A stretch of 33,817 bases of DNA from a virus, in the IMG/VR virus record IMGVR_UViG_3300029448_000186, positions 1 to 33,817 of that record; one strand, given 5' to 3'. The notes beneath the pieces are model-generated. The model was not told the origin of the DNA and searched no databases. It saw only the letters and a program-made list of their open reading frames with translations. The position numbers and the translations under genes are program-made. Shown piece by piece: positions 7,405 through 14,831 of this stretch. The stretch's first letter is position 1. Each line of letters begins with the position of its first letter.

Positions 7405-7806
7405 ATGCCAAGATTTGGTACAAGATCTAAAAACAACTTAAAAACTTGTGATCAGAGGTTACAAAATATATTCAATGAAGTTATTAAACATATTGATTGT
7501 TCGGTTATTGAAGGACATAGAGATCAAAAAAGACAAAACAAATTATATGATGAAGGTAAAACAAAACTTAAATACCCTCATGGTAGGCATAATTCTTTTC
7601 CAAGCCTTGCTGCTGATGTTGTTCCTTATCCAATAGATTGGAAAGATAGAGAGAGAATGACACTATTTGCAGGATTTGTTAAAGGTATTGCAAAGGGTAT
7701 GTATAATATAGATCTTCGATGGGGTGGAGATTGGGATAGTGATTGGGAAGTTCAAGACAACAGATTTGATGATTTCCCACATTTTGAAATTAAGGAGAAG
7801 AAGTGA
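7405..7806 (+). CDS. Endolysin, M15-family peptidase (L-Ala-D-Glu / D-Ala carboxypeptidase type)
   Basis: The 133-residue product has the M15 zinc-peptidase pattern: H62 and D71 in GRHNSFPSLAADVVPYP, and the final D123 and H126 in FDDFPHFEI. These bind zinc and supply the catalytic acid for cutting peptide bonds in peptidoglycan. Length fits single-domain phage endolysins of this class. There is no signal peptide, so it needs a holin. The start is ATG 7405, with AGGAG 5 bases upstream; the longer frame from 7348 lacks a site. Two small membrane protein genes follow at once. Confidence 0.9.
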   Translation: MPRFGTRSKNNLKTCDQRLQNIFNEVIKHIDCSVIEGHRDQKRQNKLYDEGKTKLKYPHGRHNSFPSLAADVVPYPIDWKDRERMTLFAGFVKGIAKGMYNIDLRWGGDWDSDWEVQDNRFDDFPHFEIKEKK

Positions 7807-7949
7807 TAGACAGTTTAAAAACAACAGTAGGTTCTTTTGCAACAATAGGAATGAATTATACTGATTTATTAACAGATATACAAAGCATTGTAATAGGTGC
7901 TTTATGGATAGTTTATTTATATAACAAAATAAGAATGGAGAATAAATAA
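7803..7949 (+). CDS. Holin-like membrane micro-protein (48 aa)
   Basis: It starts at GTG 7803, overlapping the endolysin stop (GTGA), with GGAG upstream in the endolysin tail. The 48-residue product has one clear membrane segment near residues 27-42 (SIVIGALWIVYLYNKI) with a charged C-terminus. Its place next to the endolysin makes it a holin or pinholin candidate. Evidence is contextual. Confidence 0.6.
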   Translation: MIDSLKTTVGSFATIGMNYTDLLTDIQSIVIGALWIVYLYNKIRMENK

Positions 7950-8092
7950 TGGAATTTTTATTAGCAAATTGGGATATTGCGTTAGCAGTATTCTTTGTAT
8001 TAGAAAAAGTAGTAAAATTAAGCCCAACCAAATATGATGATATATTACTTGATATGGTATGGGGTGGCTTAAAGAAATTGGTAGGTAAATAA
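7949..8092 (+). CDS. Second holin-like micro-protein (47 aa)
   Basis: It is joined to the previous gene by a TAATG overlap. The 47-residue product begins MEFLLANWDIALAVFFVLEK, an amphipathic/membrane helix, and continues VKLSPTKYDDILLDMVW and GGLKKLVGK. I recall the pattern (membrane helix, SPTKYDD, basic tail) from holin-like micro-proteins of marine phages. It may act with the preceding protein as a holin pair or as holin and antiholin. Confidence 0.6.
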   Translation: MEFLLANWDIALAVFFVLEKVVKLSPTKYDDILLDMVWGGLKKLVGK

Positions 8093-8181
8093 TGCCTAAA
8101 GGAAAAGGAACATACGGATCTAAAGTAGGTAGACCACCAAAGAAAAAGAAAAAAATGAAAAAAACTAAAAAGAGAAGGTAG
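8092..8181 (+). CDS. Tiny AT-hook-like basic protein (29 aa)
   Basis: The 29-residue product reads MPKGKGTYGSKVGRPPKKKK and then lysine and arginine to the end. The GRPPKK core resembles an AT-hook, a minor-groove binder of AT-rich DNA. Very similar micro-proteins starting MPKGKGTYG are, in my recollection, widespread in marine phages, which supports it as a real gene. It is coupled by a TAATG overlap. It may bind packaged DNA or RNA. Confidence 0.65.
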   Translation: MPKGKGTYGSKVGRPPKKKKKMKKTKKRR

Positions 8182-8190
8182 GGTTCTCGT

Positions 8191-8778
8191 ATGGCTAATA
8201 ATATAACATTGGGCGATAATAGCCCATTAGATTATAATTTAAAGCCTATCAAGGTAGGTGGTAAGACTTCTCCAATAGAGATGTCTACTTCCTACCCTGA
8301 TGATAGTAATAGACCAAAAGTTAAAGTTGTAGGAGATTTAGAGGTTACAGGTTCTATACTTAAACAACCTACATTACACATATTAAATGGTGGTACTTAT
8401 AATACAGGTACAACTAAATTTTATCTACCACTTGTAGGTTATAATGTAGAAATAACTTCTACTACAGGTAGAAATGAGTTTGTTGCTTTTGTTACACCTT
8501 ATGCAGGAGTTTTAAAAAAAGTAGTATTAAGAAGTGAATCAGTTCCTTTAACTACTGTTGTAGGTTTTCATAAGTCATCTGAAGGAACAGAAGTTCCTAG
8601 TGTATTAGCTACAGAAGCAATAACAGAAGAAATGCCTGTTGATGATGTTGCACATACTTTTAATTTTACAAGTGCATCAGTATTTACTGCAGGAGATATA
8701 ATTGCAATATCAGTAACACCTGAAGCAGCAGTTTTTGATTTAGTTTGGACAGCAGTTTTGGAATATAAAGGAGTTTAA
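8191..8778 (+). CDS. Virion structural protein, probable fibre or decoration
   Basis: The 195-residue product is beta-rich. The N-terminal 50 residues (ITLGDNSPLDYNLKPIKVGG and VKVVGDLEVTGSI) look like the start of phage fibre or appendage proteins with a short beta-repeat. The C-terminal half (from about 95) looks like a jelly-roll module and ends IIAISVTPEAAVF, VWTAVLEYKG. The next gene has a C-terminal half of similar pattern, so both may build the same appendage. No enzymatic motif is seen. Confidence 0.6.
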   Translation: MANNITLGDNSPLDYNLKPIKVGGKTSPIEMSTSYPDDSNRPKVKVVGDLEVTGSILKQPTLHILNGGTYNTGTTKFYLPLVGYNVEITSTTGRNEFVAFVTPYAGVLKKVVLRSESVPLTTVVGFHKSSEGTEVPSVLATEAITEEMPVDDVAHTFNFTSASVFTAGDIIAISVTPEAAVFDLVWTAVLEYKGV

Positions 8779-9564
8779 ATGGGAAGTTTAGTTGGCAAAA
8801 GTCCTTCAAGTACATACAAAAGTTTATTAAAAACATCAGATGAAACAAATGGTATATCTACTTCTTTAACTGTAATACAAGATGGAGAAGGTACTAATAC
8901 TTGTGTATCTATAAGTGATGATCAATTTGCTATTCAACCTCAAAATGATAATACTACAACTGCACTTCAAATCAAAAATAGTTCAGGTACAAGAATATTC
9001 GCAGTTGATACAAGTAATGATGTAGTTAAGGTTGGATCAACAGCAACACCTGCTAACAGTCAAATATTAGAGTTTCACGCAAGAGGTTTAGTACCATCAG
9101 CATCAGGTACTCATCATTTTGTACCTAGACCTGACAGCCATTATGGACTTTCAAATATAGAAACTGCAAATGGAACAGGTACAGATCCTGATACTTCTTA
9201 TAATGCAGGAGCAACTCAAGATGAAGTTTTATGTAAATTATTTATAGTTCCTGTAAACTCTACTATAGATGCTTGTAAGTTTATAGTTTCAACATCAACA
9301 GATACTGATACTATTATTAATGTCCATCTTTATAAATTTACAATGAAAAATGCAGGAGCAACTAATGATGGAATATTAACAGGGGGAACTTTACTTGCAA
9401 ACGGACAAGCAACAGCAGTTGATAGGAATTGTATAAAAACAATAGATTGCACTATAGATAGTTCTGCTGTATCAGCAGGAGAAGCAATTGCTTGTTTTGT
9501 TGAAAATGAAACAAACACAGATACAGTATTTTTACAAACACAGGTTTTATACCACTTTGATTAG
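8779..9564 (+). CDS. Virion structural protein, probable fibre or adhesin
   Basis: The 261-residue product starts with a section typical of phage fibre N-termini: LTVIQDGEGTNTCVSISDD, then TALQIKNSSGTRIFAVDTSN and VVKVGS. The C-terminal part (about 150-261) is beta-rich, with LFIVPVNSTIDACKFIVS and ending SAGEAIACFVENET, TQVLYHFD, which parallels the end of the preceding gene. It starts immediately after that gene. An appendage on the head or neck is likely; host contact is an inference. Confidence 0.6.
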   Translation: MGSLVGKSPSSTYKSLLKTSDETNGISTSLTVIQDGEGTNTCVSISDDQFAIQPQNDNTTTALQIKNSSGTRIFAVDTSNDVVKVGSTATPANSQILEFHARGLVPSASGTHHFVPRPDSHYGLSNIETANGTGTDPDTSYNAGATQDEVLCKLFIVPVNSTIDACKFIVSTSTDTDTIINVHLYKFTMKNAGATNDGILTGGTLLANGQATAVDRNCIKTIDCTIDSSAVSAGEAIACFVENETNTDTVFLQTQVLYHFD

Positions 9565-9573
9565 GAGAAAAAG

Positions 9574-11130
9574 ATGGCAAATTTAAACACAACTTTACAA
9601 ATTAAAACAGGACAAGGTGATTCATTTGATATGTTAATGAGTGATCAATATACAGAAGTATACAGAACACAAGCAAAAGTAGATAATACAGATGGATTCA
9701 TATCACTTGCAAGTTTATCTAAAACAAACGCAAGTATTCTTAAAGGTGCAAAATTATTAGTAATTAAAAACAATAGTCCTGTTGGTGTTGAAATACTATT
9801 TCATATAAACGAATTTGCTACAAATGGGGTATCAGATACATATAGTGCTGATGCTTTGTATACACAATTTTTAGCAGGTGGAGAGTTTATGGTTTTACCT
9901 AATCAATTTATAATAGGTAGTAATGGTATAACTTCAGTAGCCAATGCTGTAACTGTTAGTAATTTAACAGGTGCAGCTCACAATGCTACACTTGCAGTAG
10001 ATAGTTTAGCAGATGTGGATAGTGCAACAGCAGATGGAATTGTAAATTCAGCAAGTGCTACAAGAGTTTATTTAGAGCCTTACACAAGTGCTGCTAACTG
10101 TACAGCAAATTTATTTGTAGTAGGAGATTTAATTAGAGTAGATGATGAAATTATGGAAGTTACTGCAATAGGAGATAAATCTGATTTAGCAAACAATTAT
10201 TTAGATGTAACAAGAGGTATGTATGGTTCAACAGCAACAACAGGTTCAGCAGATGATGAACCTGTAGAATTTCCATTTTTTAACACACAAGGAAATTTTG
10301 ATGATTATACATTAGCACAAACAAATCAAAGTGGTAGATATAGTGCTAAAAACTTGTTAGGACATGGAAGAAAAGCAGATAGTACCAAGAAAACAGGAAT
10401 AGTAAGAGGTTCATTTGCAATGAAATTTTACAATCAAGGGTATCAAGAACTTGGTTTAAGTGGTGTTACAGGATCAAGTAAATCAGGACTTGTTGCTTCA
10501 ACTGCTTATCAATTTCAAGTTGCTGTAGATGGTGGAAGTGCTTATGATGTAGATATAACAACAGATGCTTCTGATTTAACAGTAGGAAAACTTTTAAACT
10601 TAATACAATCACAATTTGATCAGGCTTATTATGCTTCATCAGGTAACTTAAAAAACAAAAAATTAACAGTAGGTATAGTTAATGGAGATATAAGATTTAC
10701 TTCAGGTAGTAGAACAAGTACAAGTGCTGTAGCATTATCAGATTCTTCAGGTGGAGATACAGATTTATGGGGTGTTGGAATTATACCTGCAGTAGCAAGT
10801 GTAGAAACTGCAGTACCATCAAAACTTCCTGATGATACTATAATAGACAAAGACACATACAATGAAGAAACTAATATGCCTGTTTTTGCTTATGATGATG
10901 GTAAAGGTAATATTTTAGGTGCTGCAAATGGTACGATTAATTACCATACAGGAGAAATTGATTTTACAGCAGAACCAAACGCAGAATTTGCAGTAAGTTT
11001 AAATCATAGTTCAGCATTAAGTGGTGGAATAGTTTCAGATAGTAATCTTGAAAATTGTATTATTGCAATAAAAGGTAGATCCACCAACAGTAAAATAAAT
11101 GCAGAAGTAGAAATATTAGGATTCGTATAG
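9574..11130 (+). CDS. Large virion structural protein of the neck/tail module
   Basis: The 518-residue product is soluble and beta-rich. It has a compact module around residues 185-235: LIRVDDEIMEVTAIG, then LDVTRGMYGSTATT, a pattern repeated in the next gene. A second region near 465-500 (GTINYHTGEIDFTAEPNAEF) looks like a beta-sandwich end found in structural proteins. There are no catalytic motifs. Position between fibres and the neck protein suggests a part of the neck, tail completion or baseplate. I do not know the family. Confidence 0.55.
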   Translation: MANLNTTLQIKTGQGDSFDMLMSDQYTEVYRTQAKVDNTDGFISLASLSKTNASILKGAKLLVIKNNSPVGVEILFHINEFATNGVSDTYSADALYTQFLAGGEFMVLPNQFIIGSNGITSVANAVTVSNLTGAAHNATLAVDSLADVDSATADGIVNSASATRVYLEPYTSAANCTANLFVVGDLIRVDDEIMEVTAIGDKSDLANNYLDVTRGMYGSTATTGSADDEPVEFPFFNTQGNFDDYTLAQTNQSGRYSAKNLLGHGRKADSTKKTGIVRGSFAMKFYNQGYQELGLSGVTGSSKSGLVASTAYQFQVAVDGGSAYDVDITTDASDLTVGKLLNLIQSQFDQAYYASSGNLKNKKLTVGIVNGDIRFTSGSRTSTSAVALSDSSGGDTDLWGVGIIPAVASVETAVPSKLPDDTIIDKDTYNEETNMPVFAYDDGKGNILGAANGTINYHTGEIDFTAEPNAEFAVSLNHSSALSGGIVSDSNLENCIIAIKGRSTNSKINAEVEILGFV

Positions 11131-11139
11131 GAGAAATAG

Positions 11140-12441
11140 ATGGCGACAACAACATTTAGTTATGCAACGCAATTAAATTTTAGAGATTATTTCCCTCATT
11201 TAGTAGGTAGTGATAATAAAAGTCCTGTATATAATTGGACTTTAGGATTAAATAATTGGAGAGATACAGATTTAGATATTTATTATTCTAACAATACAGG
11301 TTTAGTTTCACAATTATATTGGGACGGAGCAGAAGTTGATAAGATTGCTTTTAACACAACTGAAACTTCAAAATTAGATGGTTCAATAACTATGGACGCA
11401 ACAAGTTTTGATGTTGATAGTGGTAGTGGTTTTGATGCTGATGATATTATAAAAATTAATAACGAATATATGAGAATAGTATCAAAAAGCACAAATACAA
11501 TTACTGTATCAACACCTACTACAAATAGAGGGTTATTTGGCTCGGCAGCACAACACCACGCAAATGATTCGTCTGTTTATAAAATTATAGATACAAGCCA
11601 AGATGTTGGAGATGCAAGTTCAGCACAGCCTGTTGCTTTAAGTTTTGTATATGACACAAATTTAGATTTATGTTTATTAATTACATCTACAGGTAGCCCT
11701 AATGATTATGTTGTTGAATCAGGAACTGATTATCAGACATTTATAAACAATCAATTATATAGAGCCTCAATGGAACTCAATAATATGCTTGATAATCGCT
11801 TCCCTAACCCTATTCCAAAGAGTTTTATTCATTCTGATACACCAAGTTCAGATACTGCAGAATATGATGCAATACTTGTTAAAATGACTTGTTATATTGT
11901 GGCAGTCAATCTATTAAGAGCAAGTGGAGATTTTGAACAAGCAGAGGTTATACAAGAACAAATTACAAATCTTGATGGAACAGGTATGGCAGATAAGTTA
12001 AACAAAGGAGAATGGAAACTATCTTTTGAAACTGATAAAACTGATTCATCAGGAGATATTATAGAAGTAACCAATGCAGGTAGTATGAATTTAGTAGAAA
12101 CCTATGGAGAATGGACAGGTATAAGATATGATCGTATTCAACTGATTTGCACAACAGGTGGTGCTTATGGAACTGCAAAGTTTTCTATAAAAACATCAGA
12201 TAGTAGTGCTTTATATGGTACGGAAACAACAGGGCAAGATGTTACAGGGGGACTTGATTATATAGGTAATGGATTATATGTAAGATTTGAAGGGGAAAGT
12301 ATGAATACCAATGACAGATGGGATATAGAAGTAAGAAATTATGCTATGAAGCAAAGTAATTCTCAAGGAACAAGATCTATTGATGCTATAAGAAATGATT
12401 TAAGTGTTGCTAAAATAGTACCAAGAAGGAATAGATATTAA
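11140..12441 (+). CDS. Head-tail connector/neck protein with added beta module
   Basis: The 433-residue product has three parts. The first (about 75-155) holds IIKINNEYMRIVSKSTNTIT and TNRGLFGSAAQHH, the module shared with the upstream gene. The middle (about 200-290) is helical: TFINNQLYRASMELNNML, then YDAILVKMTCYIVAVNLLRA and EQAEVIQEQI, a four-helix pattern like gp6/gp15-type head-tail adaptors. The C-terminal part is beta-rich. This suggests an adaptor ring protein under the portal that carries extra surface domains. The call rests on pattern and position. Confidence 0.6.
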   Translation: MATTTFSYATQLNFRDYFPHLVGSDNKSPVYNWTLGLNNWRDTDLDIYYSNNTGLVSQLYWDGAEVDKIAFNTTETSKLDGSITMDATSFDVDSGSGFDADDIIKINNEYMRIVSKSTNTITVSTPTTNRGLFGSAAQHHANDSSVYKIIDTSQDVGDASSAQPVALSFVYDTNLDLCLLITSTGSPNDYVVESGTDYQTFINNQLYRASMELNNMLDNRFPNPIPKSFIHSDTPSSDTAEYDAILVKMTCYIVAVNLLRASGDFEQAEVIQEQITNLDGTGMADKLNKGEWKLSFETDKTDSSGDIIEVTNAGSMNLVETYGEWTGIRYDRIQLICTTGGAYGTAKFSIKTSDSSALYGTETTGQDVTGGLDYIGNGLYVRFEGESMNTNDRWDIEVRNYAMKQSNSQGTRSIDAIRNDLSVAKIVPRRNRY

Positions 12442-12875
12442 TGGCTGTAACCTACGATAATGTAGCATTTGGAAGAATTGAAGAAGCATTAAAGCAATAT
12501 GTGGATAATGAGTTTCAGAATGTATATATAAGCCCTAAATTTGTTGATAGAGGTAATGAATTTATTAGAATTAATCTTACTTCAAGTAACAACATAGAAA
12601 CATCAAATGCTTACGAAATAAGGGAGTATTCTGTAGGTTTAAGATATTACCATAAATGTGATATGTCGCAAATAAGAATTAATGAATCAGTTAAAAAAAA
12701 ATCAGATAGGCTAAAAAAACATTTACTTGATAAGCAAACTTATTCAGATAATTGGGCAGAATTAAGTATAGATGAAATTACTTATGATGTACAAGATGCT
12801 GAAAATGAAGATAAAGATAATTTGTATATTATAGAATATACATTAACACTAACAAACTATAACCATTTCAATTAG
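12441..12875 (+). CDS. Tail terminator (tail completion) protein
   Basis: The 144-residue product starts in a TAATG overlap and stands between the connector and the tail tube, the normal place for the tail terminator (lambda gpU/SPP1 gp17-like). It has an N-terminal helix (RIEEALKQYVDNEF), a beta strand pair with REYSVGLRYYHK, a middle helix with many lysines, and a final strand (YIIEYTLTLTNYN), the alpha/beta fold of that family. It would cap the tail tube and join it to the head. Confidence 0.7.
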   Translation: MAVTYDNVAFGRIEEALKQYVDNEFQNVYISPKFVDRGNEFIRINLTSSNNIETSNAYEIREYSVGLRYYHKCDMSQIRINESVKKKSDRLKKHLLDKQTYSDNWAELSIDEITYDVQDAENEDKDNLYIIEYTLTLTNYNHFN

Positions 12876-12883
12876 GAGAAGTT

Positions 12884-13093
12884 ATGAAACTTAAAGCAAC
12901 AGGTGCTTTTAAAGAGTTAAAAAACAAACACTTTGGAGTACATAAAGTTAAGACATTGGAAGAAGGTGGTGTTTTAGAGGTAACATCTCCTGATTCAATT
13001 CCTGCTGAAGTATTTGCTACTTTACAGGAAGTAGGAAAACCAAAGCCAAAACCAAAAAAAGTAGCAAAAAAGACTACGGAAGGAGATAAATAA
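12884..13093 (+). CDS. Small basic-tailed protein before the tail tube, unknown
   Basis: The 69-residue product starts MKLKATGAFKELKNKHFG, has a short alpha/beta region to about residue 50, then a PKPKPKKVAKK tail. The compact domain plus basic tail resembles the product of 6495, though I see no firm sequence identity. A good AGGAGA site precedes it. It may be an assembly helper or minor tail protein. Confidence 0.55.
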   Translation: MKLKATGAFKELKNKHFGVHKVKTLEEGGVLEVTSPDSIPAEVFATLQEVGKPKPKPKKVAKKTTEGDK

Positions 13094-14106
13094 TGGCACA
13101 AGCACAGAACTATTTTCCATCACAAAATGTAAGTGTATGGTATCAAAAAGAAGCAACACCGGGTACACAACCTGATGATGCAGGTTTAAAAAAACTACAA
13201 ACAACATCATTCACAATACCTGAAGCAAGTGTACCTGTAGAATATTCTGCACAAAGAGCAGGACAATTTACTATGACTGCAAGTCAAGGACACCATGCTC
13301 AAGGTACTAAAATGTGGACATTTGATACAGTATTAAGAGGAACACCTGTATCAGTATTATTAGCAACAGAAGCCGTATTTGAAGATGCTTCAAGTGAAGC
13401 AGCATTAAATAATGATTATACTTTTCCAACTGCTTCATATAGGGTAGATAGCCCTTCATCATGCAATACTTTTGAAATTAGATTTATTGAGGGTGGTGCA
13501 GATGCAGCAAATCATAATATGGTATGTCAAGGGTGTGTAGCAACAGGATTTACACTAACAGAAGATATAGGATCTGAAGGTGGAGAACTTGTATGTACTA
13601 TTAATTGGGCAACAGGTTTTCAGCCTGATTATAGTGCAGATGATATTACAAGTCCTGCATACGATACAGGAACACCTAAAAACATAAGAGCATTAGCAAG
13701 TGGAACATCAGGTATTAATGGTGGTGCTTTAGAAGAACTTGTAATACAATCTTGGGAATTATCAGTAAGTAGAAGTATTGAAAGAATCCATTATGCAGAT
13801 ATAACAGATGGTAGTTTTGCACCATTTGGTTATGCTATGACAGGTGGATTTGAGGTTACAGGTTCTATGACTGTAATAAGAAATGATGATGTACATGATT
13901 TACTTGCTAAATTCTATGATAGTAATACAGTAGATATTAACATTACTGAAGATAGTGATTTTATAATTGCACTTGATAAATGTTTCTTAAATGAACCATC
14001 TATTGATAATGGTGGTGCTGTATTAACAGAAACAATACCATTTACAGTTGTAGGTGCAGACGATATATCATCATCAACTAAAATGTTAGGTATTACAATA
14101 GCATAA
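13093..14106 (+). CDS. Major tail tube protein
   Basis: The 337-residue product begins MAQAQNYFPSQNVSVWYQKE ATPGTQ, a start often seen in siphovirus tail tube proteins (YxxEATPGT). The body is beta-rich with SWELSVSRSIERIHY and FEVTGSMTVIRND, the usual tube-forming strands, and it ends ITIA. It lies between the tail terminator and the tail-assembly chaperone pair, the canonical place. Length is in the upper range for a tube protein, so extra surface domains (for example the cysteine-containing loop around 110-160) may be present. Confidence 0.85.
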   Translation: MAQAQNYFPSQNVSVWYQKEATPGTQPDDAGLKKLQTTSFTIPEASVPVEYSAQRAGQFTMTASQGHHAQGTKMWTFDTVLRGTPVSVLLATEAVFEDASSEAALNNDYTFPTASYRVDSPSSCNTFEIRFIEGGADAANHNMVCQGCVATGFTLTEDIGSEGGELVCTINWATGFQPDYSADDITSPAYDTGTPKNIRALASGTSGINGGALEELVIQSWELSVSRSIERIHYADITDGSFAPFGYAMTGGFEVTGSMTVIRNDDVHDLLAKFYDSNTVDINITEDSDFIIALDKCFLNEPSIDNGGAVLTETIPFTVVGADDISSSTKMLGITIA

Positions 14107-14124
14107 TAAACAAGGAGAACGAGC

Positions 14125-14400
14125 ATGGAAAAAAAGATAGATCTTGTAATTAAGCGAGATGGCAAAGTTGAATCTAAAAGAGAAGTAAGTCTAAAAGATA
14201 TAAATCTTGATGAGAGATGCCAACTTATGGATTTGATGATGCAAGTATCAAAAGAAAATAACTCTAAATTTTTTACCAATATGGTACAATGTATTAGAGT
14301 AGCAACAAATATGACAGATGAGATGATTAATGAATTTTCTAATGAAGAAATTATGGAATTATTCAGAGTTATAGGAGATGCTTTAAACAAAAAAAAGTAG
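14125..14400 (+). CDS. Tail-assembly chaperone, short form (gpG-like)
   Basis: The 91-residue product is acidic and helical and follows the tail tube gene with a GGAGAA site. In siphoviruses this slot holds the chaperone that coats the tape measure protein before tube assembly. Its last codons read AAC AAA AAA AAG TAG, a dnaX-type slippery end, so a share of ribosomes should shift to the -1 frame and make a longer form. There is no recognisable enzyme motif. Confidence 0.85.
   Translation: MEKKIDLVIKRDGKVESKREVSLKDINLDERCQLMDLMMQVSKENNSKFFTNMVQCIRVATNMTDEMINEFSNEEIMELFRVIGDALNKKK
14373..14378 (+). promoter_or_regulatory. Internal Shine-Dalgarno-like frameshift stimulator
   Basis: AGGAGA (14373-14378) lies 12 bases before the slippery heptamer. 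In E. coli dnaX an internal Shine-Dalgarno site at a similar distance raises -1 frameshifting. No start codon follows at a useful distance, which supports a role in frameshifting rather than initiation. Confidence 0.6.
14391..14397 (+). other. -1 programmed frameshift site, A AAA AAG
   Basis: The zero-frame codons end A AAA AAG, then TAG. Slipping back one base keeps lysine pairing in both sites and opens the next frame (GTA GAT GAA ATT) through to 14831. The 8-A run, the adjacent stop and the internal Shine-Dalgarno are the elements of a known bacterial frameshift signal. A stem-loop at 14440-14473 (11 bp with two G-T pairs) also lies downstream, but about 40 bases away, farther than usual for a stimulator. 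Confidence 0.85.
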
Positions 14401-14831
14401 ATGAAATTCTATTTAGACTAAATGTATGGTATTATTATAAGGGTTGTGAAGTGGTAGAACATTTTACAACCTTCCCATACAAAGCAAGAAGTTTAACTTT
14501 AAACAAAGAAATAGAATTTAATAATATAGAAGATGTTTATGAAGAATTATGTAGATGCTATGATAAATCATTTAACAAATATCCTATTGGAGAGTCTTTA
14601 TTTGTTTCACATTTATTTTATTCCAACCCTGCAAACTTTTATGATCCTAAAATCCAAAATAGAATTAAAAAAGTTCAATATTCTTTAGAATCTAATACAC
14701 CTTTATATTCTACAGTACAACATACACCTGCAAGTGTAGTAGATGAGTTTTTAATATATAGTGCTGAAAAAGAACATTGCATTCAGTATTTAGCGAAAGA
14801 AAGAAAGAAAAAAGATGGCAATAAAAAATAA
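14397..14831 (+). CDS. Tail-assembly chaperone, -1 frameshift extension (gpT-like)
   Basis: This frame is open from the slip site to a stop at 14831, directly overlapping the tape measure start. After the shift the fused product would be about 235 residues: 91 of the first part plus about 144 (VDEILFRLNVWYYYKGCEVV, then EHFTTFPYKARS). It has no good ribosome site of its own; the GTG at 14451 lies in a stem-loop. The fused long form is expected at lower amount and would bind the tape measure, as lambda gpGT does. The end is basic (AKERKKKDGNKK). Confidence 0.85.
   Translation, partial: VDEILFRLNVWYYYKGCEVVEHFTTFPYKARSLTLNKEIEFNNIEDVYEELCRCYDKSFNKYPIGESLFVSHLFYSNPANFYDPKIQNRIKKVQYSLESNTPLYSTVQHTPASVVDEFLIYSAEKEHCIQYLAKERKKKDGNKK

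Noticed and set aside
7663-8031. 122-codon open frame on the minus strand
   Set aside because: It is low complexity and lies opposite the endolysin end and the two holin-like micro-genes, which have start-stop overlaps and better structure.
13914-14390. 158-codon open frame on the minus strand
   Set aside because: It covers the tail tube end and the chaperone gene in reverse; no ribosome site and a serine/leucine-rich shadow composition.
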